A stretch of DNA of 64,000 bases from Pseudarthrobacter sp. NBSH8 (GCF_014217545.1 NZ_CP043178.1:3782001-3846000), one strand, 5' to 3'; counted from the stretch's first letter, positions 1 to 8,963 are shown. Notes: a model not told the origin generated them from the sequence alone. Translations and numbers: made by a program.

Positions 1-630
1 GGACCCGCCGTCGTGATTGATGCCGACGAAGGCATCCGCGCCGGCACCACCATCGAGACGCTGGCGGCACTGAAACCCGCCTTCTCCAAGGATCCGGCGG
101 CCACCATCACCGCCGGTTCGGCCTCCCCACTGTCCGACGGCGCGGCCGCCGTTGTGGTGGCCAGCAAGTCAGCAGCGGAAGCGGCCGGCCTTAGCTGGAT
201 CGCGGAGATCGGTAGCCACGGCCAGACCGCCGGACCGGACGGGTCCCTGCATTCCCAGCCGTCCCGCGCCATTGAACAGGCCCTGAAACTTGAAGGGCTG
301 AGCATTGACAACGTGGACCTGATTGAGATCAACGAAGCCTTCGCGTCGGTGGTACTGCAGTCAGCCAAGGACCTGGGGATCGACGCGGACAGGATCAACG
401 CCGACGGCGGCGCCATCGCCTTGGGCCACCCGGTGGGCGCATCGGGGGCCCGCCTGGTCCTGCATCAGGCACTGGCGCTGAACCGGCGCGGCGGCGGGAC
501 GGGCGTGGTTGCCTTGTGCGGCGGCGGTGGCCAGGGCGACGCCCTGATCCTCAAAGCCCGACCCACACCCCTCCTCCAAAGCAACGCGGGGTCACTTAAC
601 GCCCATGCGGAGGCTTTGGACGGGCGCTAA
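1..630 (+). CDS. Thiolase (acetyl-CoA C-acyltransferase), C-terminal part; start lies before the window
   Basis: The reading frame is open from base 1, so this is the C-terminal half of a thiolase, which condenses or cleaves acyl-CoA units in fatty-acid or ketone metabolism. Three active-site blocks are visible: INEAFA (about 328-345), GHPVGASG (about 424-447, catalytic His) and CGGGGQG (about 515-535, catalytic Cys). The family normally ends soon after the last block, near the ALIL residues at about 544-555. Here the frame runs on about 25 codons, and the last 16 codons plus the TAA stop lie inside a long palindromic repeat (580-646), so the tail was probably added by that repeat. An acyl-CoA synthetase follows on the same strand, consistent with beta-oxidation or a related catabolic cluster. 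The precise substrate cannot be judged. Confidence 0.93.
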   Translation, partial: GPAVVIDADEGIRAGTTIETLAALKPAFSKDPAATITAGSASPLSDGAAAVVVASKSAAEAAGLSWIAEIGSHGQTAGPDGSLHSQPSRAIEQALKLEGLSIDNVDLIEINEAFASVVLQSAKDLGIDADRINADGGAIALGHPVGASGARLVLHQALALNRRGGGTGVVALCGGGGQGDALILKARPTPLLQSNAGSLNAHAEALDGR

Positions 631-646
631 GTGACCCCGCGTTGCT
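580..646. repeat. Palindromic repeat, family B, copy 1
   Basis: Two 25-base arms (580-604 and 622-646) pair at 24 of 25 positions around a 17-base loop. The core of the arm is CAACGCGGGGTCAC. The same arm core and a related loop (CAT, then GGAGG and a CTTT) occur at 52837-52901. The right arm contains the thiolase stop codon. The perfection of the stem and its recurrence identify a dispersed element, not chance dyad symmetry. Confidence 0.9.
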
Positions 647-677
647 GTCAACCACTCCACTAGCGGGACAGGACACC

Positions 678-2261
678 ATGAACACTTCACCTACCGCCGA
701 AGAGGGTTTCGGGACCATCTCCGTTGCCGCAATCCTGGCTGAATCAGCCGCCCGCTTTCCGGACTCCGAGGCCCTTGTGGTGGGCGAGGAGCGGGTGACC
801 TACAGCGAACTCTGGGAACAGACGCGCGCATATGCCGGTGCGTTGCGGGACCGTGGCGTGGGGCACGCCAGCCGCGTGGCCCTGCTGATGCCCAATGTTG
901 CTGATTTCGCCCGGGTCTACTACGCGGTCCTCGCGCTGGGCGGCGTGGTGGTGCCGTTGCATGCGCTGCTGAAGGGCAGGGAGATCGAGTACATGCTGCG
1001 CGACAGCGGCGCGCAGCTGCTCGTCTGCGCCGGACCGCTCCTTGAGGAAGGTGCCAAAGGCGCCGCGGCCGCGGGCATCGACGCCGTCACCGTCCTGGTG
1101 CCGGAGGGGCCCGAAGGTGCCGCCCGGCTGGAGACCGAAGCGGCAGGCGCCGAGCCCATCAGCACCTGGCTGCCGCTGCGGCCCTTCGAGACGGCCACGA
1201 TTCTGTACACATCCGGGACCACCGGCCAGCCCAAGGGCGCCTTGGGCAGCCACTTCGCCATTGTGGAACAGACCAATACGCTGCTGACCAGCACGTTTGA
1301 CCTCCGCCGCGGTGACGTCATCTTCGGAGGACTGCCGATGTTCCACACCTTCGGCCAGACGTGCGTACTCAACACCGGGCTGCGGGCGGGGGCCACCATC
1401 GTGATGCTGCCCAAGTTCAGCGGGGATGCAGCCCTGGATGCCCTCGCCCGGCACAACATCAACGTCTTCTTCGGCGTGCCCACCATGTACATCGCCATGC
1501 TCGAAGCCGCCCGCACCAACACCGGCCGGTCCAACGCCCTGCGCTACTGCATCTCCGGCGGCGCGTCCCTGCCTGTGGCGGTGATGGACAGGTTCAAGAC
1601 GGAATTCGGCTCGGACATTTACGAAGGCTACGGCCTGACCGAGACGTCCCCGGTTGCCACCTTCAACCATGTAGGCAAAGCGCCGCGGCCCGGAACGGTA
1701 GGCCAGGCCATTTGGGGAGTCCAGGTGGAGATCGCCCGCGCGGACGTCCAGGATGCCATCGAGCTGCAGCCCACGGGCGAGTTAGGCGAGCTGGTGGTCC
1801 GGGGGCACAACCTCTTCACGGGCTACCTCAACCGGCCCGAAGCCACCGCAGAGGCTGTGGTGGACGGTTGGTTCCGGACCGGCGACCTGGGCACCAAGGA
1901 CGGGGACGGCTACCTCCGGATCCTGGACCGGAAGAAGGAGATGATCATCCGGAACGGCTTTAACGTCTACCCGCGCGAGGTAGAGGAAGTCCTCAGCCGG
2001 CACGATGCAGTCCTGAGCGTTGCCGTCTATGGCGTCCCCGACGAAACCCACGGGCAGGAGGTGGCGGCCGCCGTCGTCCTCAATCCGGGCAGCAGCGCCA
2101 CCGTTGATGAGTTGCGGGACTTCGCCGCCGCGGAATTGGCGGCCTATAAGTATCCGCGGATCATTACCCTAGTCACCGAATTCCCCACCGGCCCCAGCGG
2201 CAAGGTCCTCAAGCGCGAACTCACCGCCCGGTACAGCGCCGCCGATACTCCAACAGGGTGA
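678..2261 (+). CDS. Acyl-CoA synthetase (class I adenylate-forming, FadD-like)
   Basis: About 527 residues. It activates a carboxylic acid through an acyl-adenylate and transfers it to CoA. Visible motifs in order: the phosphate-binding loop TILYTSGTTGQPKG, the A5 motif YGLTETSP, the A7/A8 hinge region GWFRTGDLG followed by DRKKEMIIRNGFNVYP, and the A10 lysine block PTGPSGKVLKREL at the C-terminus. This is the full family length. The ATG at 678 is preferred over upstream TTG codons because an AGGA-like ribosome site precedes it and the upstream extension (from 642) would begin inside the palindromic repeat. It follows the thiolase on the same strand, suggesting shared use in fatty or aromatic acid breakdown. 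Chain-length preference cannot be read from the sequence. Confidence 0.92.
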   Translation: MNTSPTAEEGFGTISVAAILAESAARFPDSEALVVGEERVTYSELWEQTRAYAGALRDRGVGHASRVALLMPNVADFARVYYAVLALGGVVVPLHALLKGREIEYMLRDSGAQLLVCAGPLLEEGAKGAAAAGIDAVTVLVPEGPEGAARLETEAAGAEPISTWLPLRPFETATILYTSGTTGQPKGALGSHFAIVEQTNTLLTSTFDLRRGDVIFGGLPMFHTFGQTCVLNTGLRAGATIVMLPKFSGDAALDALARHNINVFFGVPTMYIAMLEAARTNTGRSNALRYCISGGASLPVAVMDRFKTEFGSDIYEGYGLTETSPVATFNHVGKAPRPGTVGQAIWGVQVEIARADVQDAIELQPTGELGELVVRGHNLFTGYLNRPEATAEAVVDGWFRTGDLGTKDGDGYLRILDRKKEMIIRNGFNVYPREVEEVLSRHDAVLSVAVYGVPDETHGQEVAAAVVLNPGSSATVDELRDFAAAELAAYKYPRIITLVTEFPTGPSGKVLKRELTARYSAADTPTG

Positions 2262-3035
2262 TCAGGCGGGAATGATGCGGAACAGGAAACGCGTCCGGAC
2301 CATGACCCACAGGAGCCCCAGGATCACGGCGTAGGCAGCCGTGTTGAGGAGAATGGCGCCCTGCTGCAGCGCCGGGATGGTTCGCTGACCGGACCCGTCA
2401 TGAGGCCGGACGCGTCCAGCCGGGCACTTGCCGCTGCGGCCACGTCGGCTGCGGGGCTGTAGCAGACTTCAGTCTGCAGGAGGAACGGCTTGTCCCGTTG
2501 CGCCACGTAGGTGGCGTAGAAGTCCTCGTTTGCCTGCTCCGGTCAGCATCCCGGCCAGTTCCCCGGGGGCAGCCACGGTGTTGACGGCTGCCGTTCCGGC
2601 GGTGTCGTCATGGTAGGCCGACAGCCCTAACCATTCCACGGCGTCTTCCCCGGGAGAGTACGGCGCGTAAGCGGCATCGGTGCCGTCCCAGATGCCGTCG
2701 CCGTTGGTGTCCGACAGGGCAAAGCGGTAGTCCCGCCCCAGCCCCGGAAGCCCGCCGAAATCCTGGTGATCTCGGCGGCAAATGACTGGGCGGCGTCGTC
2801 GTCGATCTGCTGCAGCGGAACCGTGGGTTTGACGGTGAGCATGGCATGGGAGCCCAGGGCTGCAGCCTGGTCCAGGAACTGCCGGATAGCGATGGTTTCC
2901 GAGGACCGGAAGGGGATGGAAATGTCATGGCCCAGCAGAGCCGGCGTCGCTCCGGGACTGTGTTGGCGGCGCGGGCGGCGGCCGGCGCCTTTGCAAACTC
3001 TGTCTGCCTCACCTTTGGGTCCGGTTCAGCCATGC
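2262..3035 (-). pseudogene. Decayed GH26-like (mannanase-type) glycosidase with a C-terminal membrane segment
   Basis: On the minus strand recognisable protein is spread over different frames. Around 2942-2770 the frame reads GHDISIPF..., AMLTVKPTVPL and DDDAAQSFAAEITRI. It then shifts to DTNGDGIWDGTD and YSPGEDAVEWLGLSAYHDD (about 2770-2555). It shifts again to DFYATYVAQRDKPFLLQTEV (about 2545-2480), and once more to a hydrophobic C-terminal helix ending FRIIPA (stop at 2262-2264). The GEDAVEWLGLSAYH and KPFLL pieces resemble GH26 beta-mannanase-type enzymes. At least three frameshifts are needed to join the pieces, and no intact start was found, so this is called a pseudogene. The family assignment is moderate; sequencing error cannot be excluded for any single shift. 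Confidence 0.6.
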
Positions 3036-3044
3036 TTGGCCTCA

Positions 3045-3069
3045 GGTCCCAGGTCCCAGGTCCCAGGAC
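3045..3069. repeat. Short tandem repeat, 7-base unit
   Basis: The unit CAGGTCC is repeated three times followed by CAGG. The unit length is not a multiple of three. It sits at the probable 5' end of the decayed GH26-like gene, so copy-number change here would shift the frame. Confidence 0.75.
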
Positions 3070-3234
3070 CACCAGCGGCATCAGACGCTGCGCACGGGCG
3101 ACCCCGACGAGGGTCTGCGGTCCCGCCCCCACTCGGTTGTCCCGTCAGCGCCGGGGTTACGGAAACACGCGTTGGTTACGGAACATGACGACGGCGGCGG
3201 TGCGGCGGGGCGGGGCGAGTGTTACGTTTTTGGG

Positions 3235-3345
3235 GAGTAATGAGAACCGGCGCCAAGCCCTGACTGGCCGGTCGGCAACCCTCCCTTTCGCGGCGGGGTG
3301 CCTCAGGTGAATACTCGGCATATCGACCCATTCGAGCTGCAAGCG
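3235..3345 (+). promoter_or_regulatory. SAM riboswitch, SAM-IV type, ahead of the metZ operon
   Basis: The leader contains the conserved series CGCCAAGCCC, GGCCGGTCGGCAACCCTCC, GCGGGGTGCC and GGTGAATAC, in the order seen in SAM-IV riboswitches of actinobacteria. The closing helix is formed by GAGTA (3235-3239) and TACTC (3312-3316). It lies directly upstream of a small operon ending in metZ, whose product feeds methionine and thus SAM synthesis, so SAM-dependent repression is the expected effect. The 3' boundary is approximate because the downstream pseudoknot element of this class was not folded here. Confidence 0.85.
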
Positions 3346-3364
3346 TGAAAGAAGGAGTTCCGTC

Positions 3365-3622
3365 GTGTCTGACGCCCCCGCCCCTGAAAAGAAACTGTCG
3401 TACCGGCTTGTCACCGGGCCGGACGACAGGTCTTTCTGTGAACGGATTTCCACTGCCCTGGCCGAAGGGTATGTCCTGCACGGCAGCCCGGCCGCGACGT
3501 CCAACGGAGGTGTTGTGATCGTTGCGCAGGCACTCATCCTCCCGTCGGCCATCGCCACCGCCGATGCCGCCGTCGCCTCTGCCGTGGAAGACCTCGATTT
3601 CGACGGCGAGGGCCACGCGTGA
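3365..3622 (+). CDS. DUF1737 family small protein
   Basis: 85 residues, GTG start preceded by a GAAGGAG ribosome site about seven bases upstream. The block SYRLVTGPDDRSFCERIS, then ALAEGYVLHGSPA and GGVVIVAQAL, fits the DUF1737 family, whose members often consist of little more than this domain. The function is unknown. It is the first gene after the SAM riboswitch, and its stop overlaps the GTG of the rhodanese gene by four bases (GTGA). This implies translational coupling and a role linked to sulfur or methionine metabolism. No signal peptide or membrane segment is present. Confidence 0.85.
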   Translation: MSDAPAPEKKLSYRLVTGPDDRSFCERISTALAEGYVLHGSPAATSNGGVVIVAQALILPSAIATADAAVASAVEDLDFDGEGHA

Positions 3623-4032
3623 GCTACGCCGGAGACCTCACCCCGCAGGAAGCCTGGGCCAAGCTGGAGCAGGGCGCCATCCTGGTGGACGTCCGGACCG
3701 AAGGCGAATGGGCCCACATCGGCATCCCCGACACCAAGGCCACGGACAACGATCCCCTGTTCATCCCGTGGACCTTCCCCGGCGGCATCCCCAACTCGGA
3801 TTTCATCACCGACCTGACACAGCAGGCACCGGAGGACGACGGCGCCGAACTGGTGTTCCTCTGCCGCTCGGGCCAGCGCTCCATCGCCGCCGCCATCGCC
3901 GCGACGCAGGCCGGCTTCACCTCCTACAACGTCCTGGAGGGTTTCGAAGGCGAGCCGGACCGCTACGGCGAGCGCACCGTCAACGGCTGGAAAAACCGCG
4001 GCCTCCCCACCAACCTGGGAATAACGAAGTGA
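3619..4032 (+). CDS. Rhodanese-like sulfurtransferase
   Basis: 137 residues, a single rhodanese domain. The substrate-side motif AILVDVRTEGEW is near residue 22, and the active-site loop CRSGQRS with the persulfide-carrying cysteine is near residue 93. It is expected to carry sulfane sulfur in the cytoplasm. The GTG start overlaps the previous stop and its own stop overlaps the GTG of metZ, so the three genes form a tightly coupled operon. The context suggests that it supplies or handles sulfide equivalents for homocysteine formation; that link is inferred. Confidence 0.92.
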   Translation: MSYAGDLTPQEAWAKLEQGAILVDVRTEGEWAHIGIPDTKATDNDPLFIPWTFPGGIPNSDFITDLTQQAPEDDGAELVFLCRSGQRSIAAAIAATQAGFTSYNVLEGFEGEPDRYGERTVNGWKNRGLPTNLGITK

Positions 4033-5237
4033 CCTTCAACGAAGACGCCGCCGGCTGGAGCGCCGAAACGCAGGCCGTCCGCGGCGGGCTGAACCGCACC
4101 AACTTCCAGGAGACCACCGAGCCGGTCTTCCTGAACTCCGGCTTCGTCTACGAGTCCGCTGCCGCCGCCGAGCGCGCCTTCACCGGCGAGGACGAACGCT
4201 TCGTCTACTCCCGGTACGGCAACCCGTCCGTGGCCACCTTCCAGGAACGCCTTCGCCTGCTCGAAGGCACCGAAGCGTGCTTTGCGACGGCATCTGGCAT
4301 GTCAGCGGTCTTCACCGCCCTGGGCGCCCTGCTGGCGGCCGGCGACCGGGTGGTTGCCGCGCGTTCACTGTTCGGCTCCTGTTTTGTGATCCTGAACGAG
4401 ATCCTGCCGCGCTGGGGCGTGGAAACCGTGTTCGTTGACGGCCCGGACCTCGAACAGTGGGCTGCTGCACTGTCGGAACCCACCACCGCAGTGTTCTTCG
4501 AATCGCCATCCAACCCGATGCAGGAAATCGTGGACATCGCCGCGGTCAGCGAACTGGCGCACGCCGCCGGGGCCACCGTCGTCGTCGACAACGTCTTCGC
4601 CACTCCCCTGCTGCAGCGCTGCGGCCAGCTGGGCGCGGACGTGATTGTGTACTCCGGCACCAAGCACATCGACGGCCAGGGACGCGTCCTGGGCGGTGCC
4701 ATCCTGGGCACCAAGGAGTTCATCGACGGCCCGGTCAAGCAGCTCATGCGGCACACCGGCCCGGCCCTCTCCGCGTTCAACGCCTGGGTGCTGACCAAAG
4801 GCCTGGAGACCATGGCGCTGCGCGTGAACCACTCGTCCGCGTCCGCTCTGCGGCTGGCGGAATGGCTCGAAAAGCAGCCGGCCGTCAGCTGGGTCAAGTA
4901 CCCGCTGCTCAAGTCCCACCCGCAGTACGAACTTGCCGCCAAGCAGATGAAGGCCGGCGGCACCGTCCTCACGCTGGAACTTGCGACGACGGATGGCCGC
5001 TCGGGCAAAGAAGCCGCGTTTGGGCTGCTGGACGCCTTGCGGATCATCGACATCTCCAACAACCTGGGCGATTCCAAGTCCCTCATCACCCATCCGGCCA
5101 CCACCACGCACCGCGCCATGGGCCCCGAAGGCCGCGCCGCCATCGGGCTCAGCGACGGTGTGGTGCGGCTGTCCGTAGGCCTGGAGGACGTGGACGACCT
5201 CATCGGCGACCTGGAGCAGGCCCTGAAGCAGATCTGA
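4029..5237 (+). CDS. metZ: O-succinylhomoserine sulfhydrylase (PLP-dependent)
   Basis: 402 residues of the Cys/Met metabolism PLP family. The PLP lysine lies in VIVYSGTKHIDGQG, and the family signature region follows as RVLGGAILG. The start is the GTG at 4029 that overlaps the rhodanese stop; longer readings of this frame run back through the upstream genes and are artefacts. The enzyme makes homocysteine from an activated homoserine and sulfide. MetZ is preferred over cystathionine gamma-synthase because of the neighbouring rhodanese and the VFLNSGFVYESAAAAERAF opening typical of the sulfhydrylase branch. Regulation by the upstream SAM riboswitch is expected. Confidence 0.9.
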   Translation: MTFNEDAAGWSAETQAVRGGLNRTNFQETTEPVFLNSGFVYESAAAAERAFTGEDERFVYSRYGNPSVATFQERLRLLEGTEACFATASGMSAVFTALGALLAAGDRVVAARSLFGSCFVILNEILPRWGVETVFVDGPDLEQWAAALSEPTTAVFFESPSNPMQEIVDIAAVSELAHAAGATVVVDNVFATPLLQRCGQLGADVIVYSGTKHIDGQGRVLGGAILGTKEFIDGPVKQLMRHTGPALSAFNAWVLTKGLETMALRVNHSSASALRLAEWLEKQPAVSWVKYPLLKSHPQYELAAKQMKAGGTVLTLELATTDGRSGKEAAFGLLDALRIIDISNNLGDSKSLITHPATTTHRAMGPEGRAAIGLSDGVVRLSVGLEDVDDLIGDLEQALKQI

Positions 5238-5255
5238 CCGGAGGCGGCGGCCGGT

Positions 5256-6158
5256 TCAGGCGCCTGGCTGGCGGAGCTGCCGGGACGCCGTCTCCCGGAC
5301 CGCGTCGGTCAGCTGGTTGAGCACCGGCGAGTCGATTTTCCACCGCTGCCAGTACAACGACACGTCCACGGGCTCGGCCCGTGCCAGCTCCACGAGGCCG
5401 CCGTTCCGGATGTCGGACAGGCACTGCTGCTCCGGCAGAAGTCCCCACCCCAGTCCCAGCCGGATGGCCTGCGCGAACTCGGCCGACGACGGCACATAGT
5501 GCCGCGGCGCGGTCAGTTCCGCGCCGGTCAGCCTGCGGAAAAACCCGTCCTGAAGGTCATCCTTGCGGTCAAAGTCCACCACCGGGGCCTGGCTCCCTGC
5601 AGCAAGTTCCGCCCCGTCGGGCAACCAGCGCAGGAGGTACCCGGGGCTTGCCACCGCACGGTACCGCAGGGAACCCAGCGGTACCATACTGCAGCCCGGG
5701 ACCGCTTCCGGCGTTGCGGTTACCGCGGCCATCACCGATCCGGTCCGGAGGAGCTGGGTGGAATGCTGCTCGTCTTCCCTGCGGAGTTCGAAGCACGCGC
5801 CGAGGTCCGGCGGAAGACTTGCCAGCGCAGGCATGAACCAGGTGGAGAGTGAGTCCGCGTTCACCACCAAGGGAATGGGCGCCGTCGGCAGGTCCTGGCT
5901 CGCCCCGAGCTCCTGCTGGGCGTCCCATTCGAGCTGCCGGACCTGCCTGGCGAACCGCAAAACGGCTTCCCCGGCTGTTGTGGGCCGGACGGGGTTGGTG
6001 CGCTGCAACAGGATCTGGCCGGCCGCGTCCTCCATCGCCTTGAGCCGTTGGGAAATGGCCGACGGCGTGACGTACAGGCTCCGCGCCGCCGCCTCAAGCG
6101 TCCCCTCGTCCACGACCGCCGCGAACGTCCGGAGCTGCTCAAAGTGGAACATCTTCAT
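5256..6158 (-). CDS. lysG: LysR-family regulator of lysine/arginine export (LysG/ArgP type)
   Basis: 300 residues. The N-terminal winged helix-turn-helix reads FHFEQLRTFAAVVDEGTLE followed by AARSLYVTPSAISQRLKAME. The rest is an effector-binding domain containing VVNADSLSTWFMPAL, typical of LysG/ArgP. It is transcribed divergently from a LysE exporter gene 70 bases away, the classic arrangement in which LysG with basic amino acids as co-inducer activates lysE. A dyad in the shared intergenic region fits a LysR operator. Starts at 6158 or 6152 are both possible; 6158 abuts the operator. Confidence 0.9.
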   Translation of the reverse strand: MKMFHFEQLRTFAAVVDEGTLEAAARSLYVTPSAISQRLKAMEDAAGQILLQRTNPVRPTTAGEAVLRFARQVRQLEWDAQQELGASQDLPTAPIPLVVNADSLSTWFMPALASLPPDLGACFELRREDEQHSTQLLRTGSVMAAVTATPEAVPGCSMVPLGSLRYRAVASPGYLLRWLPDGAELAAGSQAPVVDFDRKDDLQDGFFRRLTGAELTAPRHYVPSSAEFAQAIRLGLGWGLLPEQQCLSDIRNGGLVELARAEPVDVSLYWQRWKIDSPVLNQLTDAVRETASRQLRQPGA

Positions 6159-6180
6159 TAGCTTTCCTTAATAGAGCTAA
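6158..6180. promoter_or_regulatory. Candidate LysG operator
   Basis: TTAGCT (6158-6163) and AGCTAA (6175-6180) form a perfect 6-base dyad with an 11-base spacer, the T-N11-A layout of LysR boxes. A further TTTAGCT lies at about 6186-6192. The site lies between lysG and lysE and overlaps the lysG start region, so it could serve both activation of lysE and autoregulation. Confidence 0.65.
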
Positions 6181-6228
6181 GAATATTTAGCTGGAGTAAT
6201 CCTACGTCCGGCCCGTACGTTGGAGGAT

Positions 6229-6852
6229 ATGGATCTGACTGCATTTCTAGGCCCCACCGCACTGGGCTTCAGCACGGGCCTCGCCCTGATCGTGGCCATC
6301 GGCAGCCAGAACGCCTTTGTGCTCCGGCAGGGCATCCGCGGCGAGCATGTGGCCGCCGTCGTCCTGGTCTGCGGCGTCTCCGATGCGCTGCTCATCGCTG
6401 CGGGCATCGCCGGAGTGGGGGCGCTGCTCCAGTCGAGCCCCGTGATCGTGGACGTGGTCCGGTTAGCCGGAGCCGCCTTCCTGGTGGGCTACGGGGTCAT
6501 GGCCGCGCGCCGGGCACTTCGTCCGGGGGCGTTGTCGGCATCGGGGCGCCAGCCCGCCGTCGGCCTCGGCGCCGCCCTCAGCACGGTGCTGGCCCTGACC
6601 TGGCTCAACCCGCACGTCTACCTGGACACCGTGCTGCTGCTCGGATCGGTGGCCAACCAGCAGGCGCACGATTTGCGATGGTGGTTCGGGGCCGGGGCCA
6701 TCGCCGCCAGCGTCGCCTGGTTCAGCGCGCTGGCTTTCGGGGCCAGGGTCCTGCGGCCCTTCTTCGCGCGGCCCTCATCGTGGCGCATCCTGGACGGGCT
6801 CGTCGCCGTGGTCATGCTCACGCTGGGGATACGCCTGGCGATCGGCGCGTGA
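6229..6852 (+). CDS. lysE: LysE-family amino-acid exporter
   Basis: About 207 residues with roughly five to six hydrophobic segments. The N-terminal signature ALIVAIGSQNAFVLRQGIRG is the hallmark of LysE/ArgO exporters, and the second half carries the expected TWLNPHVYLDTVLLLGS. It is expected to export L-lysine and L-arginine across the cytoplasmic membrane. The ATG at 6229 is chosen; the GGAGG just before it is closer than usual, and a TTG three codons upstream is the alternative. The divergent LysG gene supports the substrate assignment. Confidence 0.92.
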   Translation: MDLTAFLGPTALGFSTGLALIVAIGSQNAFVLRQGIRGEHVAAVVLVCGVSDALLIAAGIAGVGALLQSSPVIVDVVRLAGAAFLVGYGVMAARRALRPGALSASGRQPAVGLGAALSTVLALTWLNPHVYLDTVLLLGSVANQQAHDLRWWFGAGAIAASVAWFSALAFGARVLRPFFARPSSWRILDGLVAVVMLTLGIRLAIGA

Positions 6853-6972
6853 CGTCGATGTCCTTTAGCGCGAACGGACACAGCCGTTGACCTCGGAGAC
6901 GGTGCGGCGTAACTTCATGGTCACCACCGCGATGTCGCTGGGCCAACGCATCCGCCGGACCGAAAGCCAGCC

Positions 6973-7626
6973 ATGAATGGAAACCAGCCAGTGCAGGGCA
7001 ACAAGCCATTTCAAAAGGCCGGAGCCGTCATCGTCGCGGCGGGCACGTGCTGGGGACTGGGAATTTCGTTCGTGGGGAACGTGCATGCCACCCGTGACCC
7101 GGCCACCAGGCTGGCCATGCTGGAGCGCCACCGAGGCCTCTGGATAACCGGACAATTCCTGGCAGCCGCCGGGACCATGGCCGTTCCCGTTGGATTCGTC
7201 CGGTTCGCCCAATCCGTCCGGCCGGGCCCCGCCAACGGCCTCGCCAAGACCCTGGCTGCCGCCGCGGCCGCCGCCCTGCTCGCCGGCGCGCCCTTGTTTG
7301 TGGTGGCCCTTGCGAACCGCGCCTCGGACCTGGAGAGGTTCGCCTATCGGCGGGGCGCAAACTGGCCGTTCCTGACATACTCAGGGCTGCATATCGGCGG
7401 GCTCGCGGCCCTGGGGACGGGGCTCCTGCTCTTGCCGCTGAAACCCTGGACCGGCATCACGGCGGCCGCCAGCGCACCGGTCTTCGCTGCCATCCTGGCC
7501 GGCACCAAGGACATTCCGCCGTTCGCCTTCTACCTGGTGGAAACCGCCGTGGGTGTCCAGCTGATGCGCTACGAGGAACCCCCGGCTCCCGCCGAGGACA
7601 ACACGGACACACTCCCCCGGCGTTGA
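6973..7626 (+). CDS. Hypothetical membrane protein
   Basis: 217 residues with four to six hydrophobic segments (roughly residues 17-36, 56-80, 88-115, 128-155 and 158-195). The protein was not recognised. Charged loops include RDPATRLAMLERHRG between the first two segments and a short acidic C-terminal tail. No convincing ribosome site precedes the ATG, so the start could lie elsewhere. The neighbours (lysE upstream, a convergent carboxylate-amine ligase gene downstream) give no functional hint. Frame-wide codon use is normal for this genome, supporting a real gene. Confidence 0.65.
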   Translation: MNGNQPVQGNKPFQKAGAVIVAAGTCWGLGISFVGNVHATRDPATRLAMLERHRGLWITGQFLAAAGTMAVPVGFVRFAQSVRPGPANGLAKTLAAAAAAALLAGAPLFVVALANRASDLERFAYRRGANWPFLTYSGLHIGGLAALGTGLLLLPLKPWTGITAAASAPVFAAILAGTKDIPPFAFYLVETAVGVQLMRYEEPPAPAEDNTDTLPRR

Positions 7627-7672
7627 TGCTGAGGCCGGCGCGAAATGCGTCAGGGGGAACGCTCAGAAAATC

Positions 7673-8899
7673 TCAGGACTGGCGCACCCGCAGCAGCTCC
7701 GGGGCCTCGTCCACCGCCAGCAACCCGGAGGTTCCCCGCATCGTTACATCCACGGCGTGGGCAACCACGGCCCCCAGCCCGCCGTCGTCGGGTCCTGTTT
7801 TTTCCGTCACTGCGTCCCACACCCTGCGCTGTTCGGTTGAGCCGGTGCCGCGGGCAATGATGTCCTCAACGCCCTGCCGGGCCAAGGCCAGTTCGTCCTG
7901 CTCGGCGAGGACCGGCGCCAGATAATCCACCAAAGACCGCACGACGTCGACGGCGGGCGCCGGCCGGAAGGTCCCGAAATCCAGCAGCTCGCCGCTCATG
8001 CCGCTGCTGCTCGCCTGCCACGCCGCCATCCGCAGCAGCACCGTGGGCACCGGCGCAGGATCCACGCCGGCACGCCAATCGCGGCTCGCCGATTCGACCA
8101 GGGCCCGGACCAACACCGCAATCAGGGCAGCATCCTCGGCACGGAGGCAGACATCGGCCACCCGGACCTCTACGGTGGGGTGGTTCCGGGACAGGCGCGC
8201 GTCGAAGTAGATCATGCCTTCGTCCAACAGCACGCCGCTGTCCAGCAGGCGCGTTACCACCCGCCGATATGCGGAATATGTCGTGAAAATTCCCGAGGGG
8301 CCGGACGTGGGCCAGCGGTTCCAGGCCTGGGTGCGGTAACTCTCGAATCCCGTGCGCACCCCGTTCCAGAACGGCGAGTTGGCGCTCAGGGCTGTGAGGA
8401 CCGCAAGCTTGTCCCGGATCCTGTCCAGCACCGCCACGCCCTCGTCCTTGGACTCAATGAAAGTGTGAACGTGGAAACCGCAGGTCAGCTGCTCCTGCGC
8501 AGTCAGGCCGAAGCGTTCCAGCATCCGGGCATAGCGGGGGTCCGGGGTGGTGTGGCTGGCGAGGCCAAACGGAGAGGTGGCCAGCGCGGCCACCCTTGCC
8601 CCGTTTTTGGCCGCCGCCTTGTCCGCCAGCAACCGGCCAGCCCGGATCTGCGGCAGCAGTTCTGCGTACTCGAGGCAAGGCCGGGTCTGGGTCTCGATCT
8701 GCTCAAGCTTCAGCTCCGCAGTCAAGCCCATTCCGTCGTCGTGCGCGGTTTTGTCCGTATCTGCCATCACATAGTGGCGTTCCGGGGCGTCGTCGGCAGC
8801 CATCCGGCGGCCGGACAGCATCGCATCTGCCAGGGCAAGCGGCTCCCCCGTGTCCGGATCAACAATCAGGAGCTCTTCCTCGACGCCGAATGTACGCAT
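7673..8899 (-). CDS. Carboxylate-amine ligase, YbdK/GCS2 family
   Basis: 408 residues. The N-terminus [20 protein letters not shown] is the GCS2/YbdK signature, with the acidic metal-ligand cluster in GVEEE. Later blocks include [16 protein letters not shown] and [14 protein letters not shown]. Members form amide bonds with ATP; weak glutamate-cysteine ligase activity is known for YbdK, but the physiological substrate is often unknown. The ATG at 8899 is preferred over longer readings because it starts exactly at the conserved motif. It lies 64 bases downstream of the HTH-MurA gene on the same strand, so the two may be co-transcribed. Confidence 0.85.
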   Translation of the reverse strand: MRTFGVEEELLIVDPDTGEPLALADAMLSGRRMAADDAPERHYVMADTDKTAHDDGMGLTAELKLEQIETQTRPCLEYAELLPQIRAGRLLADKAAAKNGARVAALATSPFGLASHTTPDPRYARMLERFGLTAQEQLTCGFHVHTFIESKDEGVAVLDRIRDKLAVLTALSANSPFWNGVRTGFESYRTQAWNRWPTSGPSGIFTTYSAYRRVVTRLLDSGVLLDEGMIYFDARLSRNHPTVEVRVADVCLRAEDAALIAVLVRALVESASRDWRAGVDPAPVPTVLLRMAAWQASSSGMSGELLDFGTFRPAPAVDVVRSLVDYLAPVLAEQDELALARQGVEDIIARGTGSTEQRRVWDAVTEKTGPDDGGLGAVVAHAVDVTMRGTSGLLAVDEAPELLRVRQS

Positions 8900-8963
8900 G
8901 CCTATATTGTGCGGCAACGGGCAAGGCCGCGGCAGTCCTGGAGCCGGCGGATTCTGCCGAGCG

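Noticed and set aside
6853..6972. Possible small gene between lysE and the membrane protein
   Set aside because: Short open frames on both strands lack ribosome sites and family likeness.
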